From the NCBI GenBank assembly GCA_030729925.1, contig JANQWK010000102.1, positions 1-64,000 of the forward strand: DNA of 64,000 bases, written 5' to 3'. Each line of letters begins with the position of its first letter. Within the stretch, counting starts at the first letter, position 1. Below the pieces are notes generated by a model. That model worked only from the letters and a program-made list of their open reading frames with translations, was not told the origin of the DNA and did not search any database. The stretch is from Saprospiraceae bacterium. GTDB lineage: Bacteria > Bacteroidota > Bacteroidia > Chitinophagales > Saprospiraceae. A program made the translations under genes and the position numbers. Below, in pieces: positions 10,008 to 18,196 of the stretch.

Positions 10008-13000
10008 CTACATATTCCTTCTGTACTGTCCGCCTACTTCATAGAGGGCAGTAGTAATTTGACCGAGTGAGCAATACTTGGTAGTTTCCATGAGTTGGTG
10101 GAAGATATTTTCTTCGCGGAGGGCTACTTGTTTGAGTTGGCGTAGTGCCTCCATTGCTTTTTGTTGCTGTGCGGTTTGGAGGTGTTGCAGAAACACAATC
10201 TGCTGTTGTTTTTCGTGTTCATCGGAGCGGATGACCTCGGCTGGGGTCAGGGTGGGAGAACCATCCTTGCCCAAAAAAGTATTCACGCCAACGACGGGAT
10301 ACTCGCCGGAGTGCTTAAGGGTTTCATAATAGAGACTTTCCTCCTGAATTTTTCCGCGTTGGTACATGGTTTCCATGGCGCCGAGCACTCCTCCTCGTTC
10401 GGTAATTCGATCAAACTCCATCAGCACTGCCTGTTCTACCAGATCTGTTAATTCTTCAATGATAAATGCTCCCTGAAGGGGATTTTCATTTTTTGCCAGA
10501 CCAAGTTCCTGATTGATGATAAGCTGGATGGCTACTGCGCGTCGTACGCTTTCTTCGGTTGGAGTGGTAATAGCCTCATCGTAGGCATTGGTGTGTAGAG
10601 AATTGCAATTATCATATATGGCATATAGCGCCTGAAGGGTTGTTCGGATATCGTTAAAAGATATTTCCTGGGCATGCAGGGAGCGACCGGAAGTTTGTAT
10701 GTGGTACTTCAATTTTTGTGAGCGCTCGTTGCCTTTGTACTTATATTTGATAGCCTTAGCCCATATTCTGCGAGCCACTCTTCCGATAACCGCATATTCC
10801 GGATCAACCCCATTGGAGAAGAAAAACGACAGGTTGGGCGCAAAATCGTCAATGTGCATCCCTCTTGACAGGTAGTATTCTACAAAGGTAAATCCATTGG
10901 CCAGGGTAAAAGCCAACTGCGTGATGGGGTTGGCGCCAGCTTCTGCAATGTGGTAGCCAGAAATGGAGACAGAATAAAAATTGCGCACTTTTTTGTCGAT
11001 AAAATATTGTTGCACATCGCCCATGAGTTTGAGGGAAAACTCGGTAGAGAAAATGCAGGTGTTTTGGGCTTGATCCTCTTTCAGGATATCGGCCTGAACG
11101 GTACCCCGGACTGACTGTAGCGCTTTCGATTTTATGCTTTCATAAACTTCTGGTTGTAGGATCTGGTCTCCGGTAAGACCCAGTAGCAGCAGGCCAAGCT
11201 GATTATGGCCCTCTGGCAACGAGCCGTTGTAGGTTGGCCTTGGCAGACCTCTATCGTCGTACAGGTTTTGCAACTTTGCCTCAACGAGGTGTTCGAGTCC
11301 GTTTTCGCGAATATATCGTTCGCATTGCTGATCAATGGCAGCGTTCATAAAGAATGCGCAAATGGTAGCTGCGGGGCCATTGATGGTCATAGAAACCGAG
11401 GTGGACGGATCGCAGAGGTCAAATCCGGAATACAGCTTTTTGGCATCGTCCAGAGAGCAGACACTAACGCCGGAATTACCTATTTTGCCATAGATATCGG
11501 GTCTGCTGTCGGGATCCTGTCCATAAAGGGTGACCGAGTCAAAAGCAGTAGATAGCCTCTTCGCAGGCATACTGAGTGATAGGTAGTGAAATCGCTTATT
11601 GGTTCTTTCCGGGCCGCCTTCTCCGGCAAACATTCTGGTGGGATCCTCGCCTTGTCGTTTAAAGGGGAACACTCCTGCTGTATAAGGAAACTCCCCGGGT
11701 ACATTTTCCTGGAGTAACCAACGCGTGATATCTCCCCAATCCCTATACTTTGGCAGCACAATTTTTGGGATACGGTTTTTTGATAGAGATAAGGTGTGGG
11801 TTGGCACATGGATATCTTTGCCTCTGACCTGATAGGTAAAAACTTCGCCTGCGTAGGCAGCTTTTGTTGCTTCCCAATTTGCCAGTAGGGATTTCACTTC
11901 GCCGCTGAGGAGCAGTTCGATATCTTGATATTTGCCCCTGACTTTTTGGGTAGTGTCGGTATCCTTTTCCAGCAGTTCGATTGCTTGTTGCAGGCTAAAC
12001 AACTGGGAAGCCAACTTGGCCTGTTCTGTTGCCCAGGTATCATAGCGGCGGTTTTCTTCGGAAATCTCAGACAAATAGCGCACCCTTCCCGGGGGAATAA
12101 TCAGCTGTTTTTGACTTAATCCGGATATTTCAGGCAGGTTTTTGCTCAGAGGAGCTCCTGTCTTTTGCGCTATGGCATGCATCACATAGTCATATAGGGT
12201 ACTGGTACCCGGGTCGTTGAACTGTGAGGCTATGGTTCCAAAAACGGGCATATCCTCACTTGCTTCGTCCCATCGCTGATGATTGCGTTGAAATTGTTTT
12301 TTGACATCCCGAAGGGCATCCTGGGCACCGCGTTTGTCGAACTTATTAATGGCAATAATATCGGCAAAGTCCAGCATGTCAATTTTTTCAAGCTGGGTTG
12401 CTGCTCCGTATTCCGGTGTCATGACATAGAGCGATACATCCGAGTGGTCAATGATTTCCGTATCGGATTGGCCTATTCCGGAAGTCTCCAACAAGATCAG
12501 ATCAAAGCGGCTGGCTTTCAGGACAGCAATGGCTGCCTTGACGTACTTGGAAAGTGCCAAGTTAGACTGCCGGGTGGCCAGGGATCTCATATATACATGC
12601 TCGTGATAGACGGCATTCATCCGGATTCTATCGCCTAGCAGCGCACCTCCGCTTCTGCGTTTGGATGGATCTACGGAAATAATCGCTATGGTTTTTTCGG
12701 GGAAAGTAGTCAAGAACCTGCGCACCAATTCATCTACGAGGCTTGATTTTCCGGCTCCGCCGGTACCGGTAATGCCCAGTACAGGAGCCTGTACGGTGGG
12801 TATTTTAGCTTCTATGTCGGGTAAAAGGTGCTGGTGCAGCTGCGGGAAATTTTCGATAGCCGAAATCAGGCGAGCGATATTTTGATGTGCCATGGGGCTG
12901 CCCAGGTCTTCGGCCCCCTTGGAAAGGACATCACCCACTGGAAAATCGCAGGCCTGAAGCAGGTCATTGATCATACCCTGTAAACCCATATTGCGGCCAT

Positions 13001-13379
13001 CGTCGGGGGAATAAATCCTACTGATCCCATATTGGTGTAGTGCTTCGATCTCTGAAGGAAGAATCGTTCCTCCGCCTCCGCCAAAAATTTTGATTTGGGA
13101 GGCATTTTTTTCCCGAAGGAGATCATGCATATACATGAAAAACTCGTTATGTCCACCCTGATAAGAGGTTATGGCAATACCCTGCACATCTTCCTGGATA
13201 GCGGTTGTGACGATCTCCTGAACGGATCGGTTGTGGCCGAGGTGTATGATTTCTGCACCGGAGCTTTGCATAATCCGGCGCATAATGTTGATAGCGGCAT
13301 CGTGTCCGTCGAACAAAGCTGCAGCAGTCACGATCCGGATTTTATGTTTGGGGATATAAGGTGTAATTTGAGGTAGCAT
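10008..13379 (-). CDS. icmF: Fused isobutyryl-CoA mutase (B12 domain, GTPase chaperone, mutase)
   Basis: 1123 residues, typical of IcmF. The N-terminal cobalamin-binding domain has DGHDAA (Asp24, His26 as lower axial ligand) and GGGGGTI. A MeaB/ArgK-type G-protein domain follows, with Walker [10 protein letters not shown] near 204-212 and NKFDKRG. The mutase TIM barrel begins near 560 with [19 protein letters not shown] and [12 protein letters not shown], which match IcmF rather than methylmalonyl-CoA mutase. The enzyme interconverts isobutyryl-CoA and n-butyryl-CoA with adenosylcobalamin; some members also act on pivalyl- or isovaleryl-CoA. The fused GTPase loads and protects the cofactor. 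The CoA-type NUDIX gene ends 56 nt upstream on the same strand. Exact substrate is not settled by sequence alone. Confidence 0.92.
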   Translation of the reverse strand: MLPQITPYIPKHKIRIVTAAALFDGHDAAINIMRRIMQSSGAEIIHLGHNRSVQEIVTTAIQEDVQGIAITSYQGGHNEFFMYMHDLLREKNASQIKIFGGGGGTILPSEIEALHQYGISRIYSPDDGRNMGLQGMINDLLQACDFPVGDVLSKGAEDLGSPMAHQNIARLISAIENFPQLHQHLLPDIEAKIPTVQAPVLGITGTGGAGKSSLVDELVRRFLTTFPEKTIAIISVDPSKRRSGGALLGDRIRMNAVYHEHVYMRSLATRQSNLALSKYVKAAIAVLKASRFDLILLETSGIGQSDTEIIDHSDVSLYVMTPEYGAATQLEKIDMLDFADIIAINKFDKRGAQDALRDVKKQFQRNHQRWDEASEDMPVFGTIASQFNDPGTSTLYDYVMHAIAQKTGAPLSKNLPEISGLSQKQLIIPPGRVRYLSEISEENRRYDTWATEQAKLASQLFSLQQAIELLEKDTDTTQKVRGKYQDIELLLSGEVKSLLANWEATKAAYAGEVFTYQVRGKDIHVPTHTLSLSKNRIPKIVLPKYRDWGDITRWLLQENVPGEFPYTAGVFPFKRQGEDPTRMFAGEGGPERTNKRFHYLSLSMPAKRLSTAFDSVTLYGQDPDSRPDIYGKIGNSGVSVCSLDDAKKLYSGFDLCDPSTSVSMTINGPAATICAFFMNAAIDQQCERYIRENGLEHLVEAKLQNLYDDRGLPRPTYNGSLPEGHNQLGLLLLGLTGDQILQPEVYESIKSKALQSVRGTVQADILKEDQAQNTCIFSTEFSLKLMGDVQQYFIDKKVRNFYSVSISGYHIAEAGANPITQLAFTLANGFTFVEYYLSRGMHIDDFAPNLSFFFSNGVDPEYAVIGRVARRIWAKAIKYKYKGNERSQKLKYHIQTSGRSLHAQEISFNDIRTTLQALYAIYDNCNSLHTNAYDEAITTPTEESVRRAVAIQLIINQELGLAKNENPLQGAFIIEELTDLVEQAVLMEFDRITERGGVLGAMETMYQRGKIQEESLYYETLKHSGEYPVVGVNTFLGKDGSPTLTPAEVIRSDEHEKQQQIVFLQHLQTAQQQKAMEALRQLKQVALREENIFHQLMETTKYCSLGQITTALYEVGGQYRRNM

Positions 13380-13435
13380 GGCTTTATTTTGGCTGGGTTA
13401 GAAGCATATAAAGGTAAAAGATTATCGGATCTGGA

Positions 13436-14089
13436 TTATCGGATGTTAGGCGTACTAAAATCCTCCGGCCTAATGATCTCTTTTAATTCGCTCAAAATCA
13501 TGGCAGTTGCGCCCCATATAATTTTGCCATCAATGGTAAACTGGGGTACCTGATGGAGGGTAAGCTGATCCGACAGTTGGAGTTTGTCCACTACGGTAAG
13601 TTCTGGAATAAAGAACCAATGGTAGGGAATTTCAATAATGTTCTTCACTTCGGATTCTTGTGCGGCAAAGCAGGGGCAAGTATCAGTAATGCCCACAAAA
13701 GGGTGCACCAGAAAATTGCTTACAGGAATATAGAGACTGGTTAGGGAACCGAGGATGTGTACTTGTTCGATAGATACGCCCACTTCTTCGTGGGCTTCCC
13801 GGAGTGCGGTGTGCATGAGATCCGGATCTGTTTCCTCGTATTTCCCACCCGGAAATCCAATTTGACCCCTGTGGCGATCATTGGTGTTGCTCGTATTGCG
13901 TTCAATAAAGACCAGGTGCCAGTGATCAGCTTTCGGATAAAAAAGTACAAGTACGCTTGCCAATTTGGCATGCTCTGGCACTTTAGGAATAAGCGACCGT
14001 CCTACATGAGCCATCTTGAACTGGGCAGGCATGCCTGGCAGTGGTTGTGCCAGCTTTTGCTGTAATTGTCCTGTAATGATGGGATACAT
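13436..14089 (-). CDS. NUDIX hydrolase, probable CoA pyrophosphatase
   Basis: 217 residues. The Nudix box is intact: GGKYEETDPDLMHTALREAHEEVGV region, with the REAHEE metal-binding glutamates. RGQIGFPGGK just before it matches the UPF0035 signature of CoA pyrophosphatases (NudL/YeaB), which cut CoA to phosphopantetheine and 3',5'-ADP. This fits the neighbouring CoA-thioester mutase gene 56 nt downstream. The coding region lies 73 nt after hemD, with a strong inverted repeat (14098-14135) in the gap. Confidence 0.8.
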   Translation of the reverse strand: MYPIITGQLQQKLAQPLPGMPAQFKMAHVGRSLIPKVPEHAKLASVLVLFYPKADHWHLVFIERNTSNTNDRHRGQIGFPGGKYEETDPDLMHTALREAHEEVGVSIEQVHILGSLTSLYIPVSNFLVHPFVGITDTCPCFAAQESEVKNIIEIPYHWFFIPELTVVDKLQLSDQLTLHQVPQFTIDGKIIWGATAMILSELKEIIRPEDFSTPNIR

Positions 14090-14097
14090 GGTATATA

Positions 14098-14135
14098 CGT
14101 TTTACTTGAAAGATAACACATTTGCAAGTAAAACG
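14098..14135. repeat. Perfect 11-bp inverted repeat between hemD and the NUDIX gene
   Basis: CGTTTTACTTG (14098-14108) and CAAGTAAAACG (14125-14135) flank a 16-nt loop. It lies 27 nt after the hemD stop and 8 nt before the NUDIX start. It has no good T-tract, so it could be a weak terminator, an operator over the NUDIX promoter (a -7-like TATCTTTC lies in the loop on the minus strand), or a processing hairpin. Confidence 0.6.
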
Positions 14136-14162
14136 ATTAACATAGAGATGTATGCAGATCGG

Positions 14163-14948
14163 TTACGAATTTTTTTTATTCGACAAAAGTAGATAATTTT
14201 CAAGCGCCATGGTCATAGAAGGAGCCTCAGGCGACGGTGCTTTGATGTTGACAGTGAGTCCTTTGCCTTCTACCGCTTTTCCTGTGCTGTTCCCAAAAAC
14301 CGCTATTCGGGTATCATTCTGCTGGAACTCCGGGAAGTTTTCGTACAAAGAATCAATACCCAGAGGGCTGAAAAATACCAAGACATCGTAGGTGACATCG
14401 CTGAGATCAGACAAGTCGCTGCTCACGGTTCGGTACATTAAGGCATCTTGCCAGTTGAATCCATGCTCATCTAGAAAATCGGAAACATCTTTGCTTCCCA
14501 GATTGGAACAGGGCAGCAAAAAGCGCTCTTTGGCTTTGTGTTTCTTGAGAAAAGGCCCCAAATCCTGTATCGTTTTTTGGCCGACAAAAACTTTGCGCTT
14601 GCGATATACGATGAACTTTTGCAGGTAATTAGCGATAGCTTCTGACAGACAGAAATATTTAGTTTCCTGGGATACTTTTACCCGCATTTCTTCCAGGAGT
14701 CTGAAAAAATGATCAATGGAATTTTTGCTGGTAAAAATGATGGAAGTAAAATCTTCCGGTTTTACCTTTTGCTTGCGGAAGTCCTTTGCAGCAACCCCCT
14801 CAACATGGATAAACGGCCTCCAGTCAATGAGCAGATCAAACTTTTTCTCCAAATCATAATAGGGAGATCGTTCGGGCTTTGGCTGAGAAATCAGAATGCT
14901 TTTGACCGGCTTGTATGCTTCTGTTTTTACTTTAGCATTTGTACTCAT
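14163..14948 (-). CDS. hemD: Uroporphyrinogen-III synthase family protein
   Basis: 261 residues. The sequence follows the divergent HemD fold: VKSILISQPKP start, IIFTSKNSIDHFF, FLLPCSNLGSKDVSDFL, and YDVLVFFSPLGIDSLY, with a C-terminal TRIAVFGNSTGKAVEGKGL. HemD closes and inverts ring D of hydroxymethylbilane to make uroporphyrinogen III, the tetrapyrrole precursor of haem and B12. Family members share little sequence, so the call rests on the pattern of domain motifs. It follows the DUF4271 gene by 40 nt, an arrangement common in Bacteroidota. Confidence 0.78.
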   Translation of the reverse strand: MSTNAKVKTEAYKPVKSILISQPKPERSPYYDLEKKFDLLIDWRPFIHVEGVAAKDFRKQKVKPEDFTSIIFTSKNSIDHFFRLLEEMRVKVSQETKYFCLSEAIANYLQKFIVYRKRKVFVGQKTIQDLGPFLKKHKAKERFLLPCSNLGSKDVSDFLDEHGFNWQDALMYRTVSSDLSDLSDVTYDVLVFFSPLGIDSLYENFPEFQQNDTRIAVFGNSTGKAVEGKGLTVNIKAPSPEAPSMTMALENYLLLSNKKNS

Positions 14949-14988
14949 TCAACAAGGAATTTTACTTCAAAATTTATTCTGAGTTCGG

Positions 14989-15918
14989 TCAGAAGTAAAT
15001 TTGTAAAAATTTAATCAGCAGAATGAAAGGAACAAATTCGACGCTGCAAATATACAACAAAAAGTGAAACTTGTGCTGCGTGAATAATCTAATAGTCAAC
15101 ATAAATGAGCGGATTTGCCTGAAAGTCAGGATGAGGGCTATAACTGCCAGGCTCAAAACCGGGGTTATGTTTGCGAGCCAATCTGTACCATAGGACAGGA
15201 ACAGGTTGGCTGCTGTAAGGAAAAAGCCAATCAGGATATAATAGACCATTATGGTAAAACTGTATCGGGCGAGGGCTTCCCGGATGGGAAAAACTTGTCC
15301 TGTGAGCCATAGCAGCAAGTGTTTTCCGAGTAGAAAGCTACTGATTCCGGCGAAATAGTAGGCCAAGGTCAGCAAAGAGCTGGCCTCCGGGTTCTGGAAT
15401 GGATTGCCGAGGACTTGGAGTGCAAAAAAGGCAGCATTAAACAGAAAGAACCCGTACATGATAATAAAAGGAGTGACGACTCCCACTTCTCTTTCCCGGT
15501 AAAGTTGGCTGAGAAAGTTGGGGGTGACAAATGCCTGGACGACCTTTTGCTGATACGACCTGAGCAAGGTAGCGATGAAGGAGAAGAACAAGAGATTGAA
15601 TAGGGTCAAAAAAAGTAAAAATTGTTTTTTCGGGGGTATAGGTGACTCTTTGGGCGACTGTTTTTTGACGGCAGGTGTTGTTTCATTTTCTTGAACCAGG
15701 TCGAAGGGATTGGAAAATGCGTCTGCCGGAGTTTGCTGGGTTGGGGTTGCAGGCGGAGTATCATCGGTAATGCGACCCTGCAGGTCAAAGGGGTTTGAAG
15801 ACGCCTGACTGAACAGCGGCAGTGCAAGGAAGCAGTATATTCCGATGAAGAGGGAGAAACTTGGGTTGATCACGTTGAAATCCTGATAATTTTGCCACAA
15901 AAATAATGAATTAAGCAA
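14989..15918 (-). CDS. DUF4271 multi-pass membrane protein
   Basis: 309 residues. A signal-like hydrophobic stretch (about 16-38, ending SQASS) precedes a low-complexity linker that carries the motif NPFDL twice (SNPFDLQGR and SNPFDLVQE). Then come about seven hydrophobic helices: FLLFLTLFNLLFFSFIATLL, PFIIMYGFFLFNAAFFALQVL, and others. This is DUF4271, a Bacteroidota family of unknown function usually next to hemD. The ATG at 15918 is the farthest start; a GTG at 15873 would give a more standard signal peptide (VINPSFSLF...). It is divergent from the kinase gene at 16025. Confidence 0.72.
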   Translation of the reverse strand: MLNSLFLWQNYQDFNVINPSFSLFIGIYCFLALPLFSQASSNPFDLQGRITDDTPPATPTQQTPADAFSNPFDLVQENETTPAVKKQSPKESPIPPKKQFLLFLTLFNLLFFSFIATLLRSYQQKVVQAFVTPNFLSQLYREREVGVVTPFIIMYGFFLFNAAFFALQVLGNPFQNPEASSLLTLAYYFAGISSFLLGKHLLLWLTGQVFPIREALARYSFTIMVYYILIGFFLTAANLFLSYGTDWLANITPVLSLAVIALILTFRQIRSFMLTIRLFTQHKFHFLLYICSVEFVPFILLIKFLQIYF

Positions 15919-15947
15919 GAAAAAGGCAGGTTAATCTGAGGGGGGAA

Positions 15948-15988
15948 GTTTTCCCTACGGGGAAAACGCAATAATTGTTAGGGAAAAT
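15948..15988. promoter_or_regulatory. Palindrome plus direct repeat in the DUF4271/kinase divergent spacer
   Basis: GTTTTCCC (15948-15955) and GGGAAAAC (15960-15967) form a perfect 8-bp inverted repeat around TACG. As RNA this closes a C(UACG)G loop of the very stable UNCG type. A further GGGAAAAT follows at 15981-15988, exactly 21 bp after the second arm, about two helical turns, as expected for tandem sites of an OmpR-type regulator. It could be the operator of the downstream two-component system. Function inferred. Confidence 0.45.
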
Positions 15989-16024
15989 CTTTAAATTAAG
16001 AATGGTGTTTAAACGGTTTAAAGC

Positions 16025-17308
16025 ATGAGCAATGCTACTATCAGGCAGGTCATTATTCTTGGTGCGCTGATCATTAGTGGGATGATTGGGCTTCAGGGGT
16101 ATTGGCTGATGAGTAGCTGGAATGTGAACGAGGAGGAATTTCAATCGAAGGTCACGCTTGCCCTGCAAAATGTAGCCAGGGCTTTGGCTGCTTACAGCAA
16201 TACGACTTTGCCTTTGGACAACCTGGTGAAAAAGCGCACGGCCAATTATTTTGTAGTAGATATTCAGGCGGAGATTGATGCCAACGTCCTGGAGTTTTAC
16301 CTCAAGCGGGAGCTTTCGGAAAGGGGTTTGCACTTAGATTTTGAGTATGCCGTATTTGACTGTACCACGAACGAGTGGCTGTACAACAAATACATCAGTT
16401 ATACCCCCGGGATTGTCAAAGAAAGCGAGACGGCCAACCTCCCGAAGTACGATGAGTTTACGTACTACTTCGGGGTCAAATTCCCAACCCGACCGGGCTA
16501 TTTACTTGGGCAAATGCAGTTGTCCCTGATATTTGCCGGAATTTTGCTGATCACCATTTCTTTTTTCATCTACGCAATGTCCACGATATTGCGCCAGAAG
16601 CGGCTGTCAGAGATGCAAAAAGATTTTATCAACAATATGACGCACGAATTTAAGACCCCTATATCCACTATCCGGATATCCGCTGAGGTGTTTTTGAATG
16701 ACCCCCTGGTGTTGTCCGATGAGCGATTGACCCAATATGCGCGGATTATCCGGGAGCAAAACCAGCGCTTGAACCATCAGGTGGAAAAAGTGCTGCAGCT
16801 GGCTAAAGAGGAAACCAATAGCTTTGAACTGAAAATCGAAAAATTAGACCTTGGCCAGTTGGTGCTTGCTGTAACCCAGAACCTCGAGGTTAGGCTCGAA
16901 GAAAATCAGGGTACTTTGAAGGTGAATGTACCTCCGGTAAAAATCATGGTCGCAGCCGATGATTTTCATTTGAAAAATATCCTGTATAGCTTGTTGGATA
17001 ACAGTATGAAGTATTGCAAACGGGCGCCTGCGCTGGAGGTCTCCCTGGAGTTAGTGGATAAACTCGCGGTACTAAGCATTCAGGACAATGGCATTGGAAT
17101 CCCCAAGGCATATCAGCATAAAATCTTTGAAAAATTTTTTCGGGTTCCCACTGGTAACATTCACGATGTAAAGGGTTTTGGCCTTGGTTTGTACTACGTC
17201 AAAGAAATATGCCACGCTCACCGGTGGAAGATCAAGTTGGAAAGCGAGGAAGAAAAAGGAACCCGCGTAAGTATTATGATGCCCGTCAAAAAAAGCGATC
17301 TCCCATGA
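16025..17308 (+). CDS. Membrane sensor histidine kinase
   Basis: 427 residues. TM1 (about 8-26) and TM2 (about 160-182) flank a periplasmic sensor region of some 130 residues with no recognised domain. A HisKA domain has the phosphorylated His207 in NNMTHEFKTPIS. The ATPase domain has the N box (NILYSLLDNSMKY), G1 (DNGIGIP), F box (KFFRVP) and G2 (GFGLGLYYVKEI). There is no HAMP-like linker of normal length. It should autophosphorylate on an unknown envelope signal and pass phosphate to the next gene, whose ATG overlaps its stop (ATGA). The arrangement resembles RprX/RprY of Bacteroides, but that assignment is tentative. Confidence 0.9.
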   Translation: MSNATIRQVIILGALIISGMIGLQGYWLMSSWNVNEEEFQSKVTLALQNVARALAAYSNTTLPLDNLVKKRTANYFVVDIQAEIDANVLEFYLKRELSERGLHLDFEYAVFDCTTNEWLYNKYISYTPGIVKESETANLPKYDEFTYYFGVKFPTRPGYLLGQMQLSLIFAGILLITISFFIYAMSTILRQKRLSEMQKDFINNMTHEFKTPISTIRISAEVFLNDPLVLSDERLTQYARIIREQNQRLNHQVEKVLQLAKEETNSFELKIEKLDLGQLVLAVTQNLEVRLEENQGTLKVNVPPVKIMVAADDFHLKNILYSLLDNSMKYCKRAPALEVSLELVDKLAVLSIQDNGIGIPKAYQHKIFEKFFRVPTGNIHDVKGFGLGLYYVKEICHAHRWKIKLESEEEKGTRVSIMMPVKKSDLP

Positions 17309-17991
17309 GCAGAGCAAAAATATTTTATGTTGAAGACGATGAAAGCCTCAGCTTCGTAACGAGAGACAACCTGCAGCTACGAGGCTATGAAGTATTCCAC
17401 TGTGCCAATGGTAGAGAGGCCTATGAGCGCATTCAAACGGATGACTTCGACCTCTTTATCCTGGACGTGATGCTTCCCGAAATGGACGGTTTTACCCTGG
17501 CTGAGCAAATCAGATCGGTCAACCAGGAAGTGCCCATCATTTTCCTGACCGCAAAATCGCTGGAGGAGGACAAACTCCACGGCTTGAAGATTGGGGGAGA
17601 TGATTACCTGCTCAAGCCCTTTAGCATCGAAGAGCTGATCCTGAAAGTAGAAATATTTTTGAAGCGAAGCAGGATTGTACGACCGGAAAAACCTAAAGAC
17701 CTCTATATGTTTGGCAACTTTACTTTTGATTTTAACAATCTGTTGCTTCGCGATGCCTCCCAATCAAGACAATTGACCCAGCGGGAGGCTGAACTGCTGA
17801 AGTTTTTGCTGGATCACAAAAACCGAATTCTCAAAAGAGCATATATCCTGGAATCCGTCTGGGGAGCCGATGACTACTTCCTCGGCAGAAGCCTGGATGT
17901 GTTTATCTCTCGCTTGCGCAAATACTTTGGCGAAGGCAGCGGCGTAAGTATCGAGAATATCCATGGTGTTGGTTTTAGGTTAAATGCTTGA
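17305..17991 (+). CDS. OmpR-family response regulator
   Basis: 228 residues from the ATG at 17305, which overlaps the kinase stop codon (ATGA); the frame is open further upstream but that part lies inside the kinase gene. The receiver domain (1-120) has the acidic pair in VEDDE (residues 10-13), phospho-acceptor Asp54 (LDVMLPEMDG), Thr82 and Lys104 (LLKPF). A winged-helix DNA-binding domain follows (about 135-228, LTQREAELLKFLLDHKNRIL, VFISRLRKYF). It is the partner of the kinase. The palindrome and 21-bp direct repeat ahead of the kinase gene are candidate binding sites for it. Confidence 0.93.
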   Translation: MSRAKIFYVEDDESLSFVTRDNLQLRGYEVFHCANGREAYERIQTDDFDLFILDVMLPEMDGFTLAEQIRSVNQEVPIIFLTAKSLEEDKLHGLKIGGDDYLLKPFSIEELILKVEIFLKRSRIVRPEKPKDLYMFGNFTFDFNNLLLRDASQSRQLTQREAELLKFLLDHKNRILKRAYILESVWGADDYFLGRSLDVFISRLRKYFGEGSGVSIENIHGVGFRLNA

Positions 17992-18069
17992 TTATAAGTT
18001 ATTTTTGATTTTACGGCACAAATAATAACAGGTAGTTCCGGCATAATTTGGAATGCTTGGAGTGTTTTG

Positions 18070-18100
18070 TTTGAAATTACGGGCAAACGATTTACCTTTG
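18070..18100 (+). promoter_or_regulatory. ppiD: Bacteroidota-type promoter of ppiD
   Basis: TTTG at 18070-18073 and TACCTTTG at 18093-18100 are separated by 19 nt, a full match to the TTTG / TAnnTTTG promoter class of this phylum. Transcription would begin around 18106, giving a leader of about 90 nt. An AAGGAG (18175-18180) and further purines precede the ATG at 18197. Confidence 0.7.
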
Positions 18101-18196
18101 CATGGATTTTTTTGAACCTAAGCTCTTTTTGATAAAAAAAAGCTTATTCATTTGATATTCAGAATATTGAATTGAAGGAGTAAAAAGGAAACAAGG

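Noticed and set aside
13421-13445. Direct repeat ATTATCGGAT twice, just after the NUDIX stop region
   Set aside because: Ten bases twice with a short gap, partly within the stop codon; too short to claim a function.
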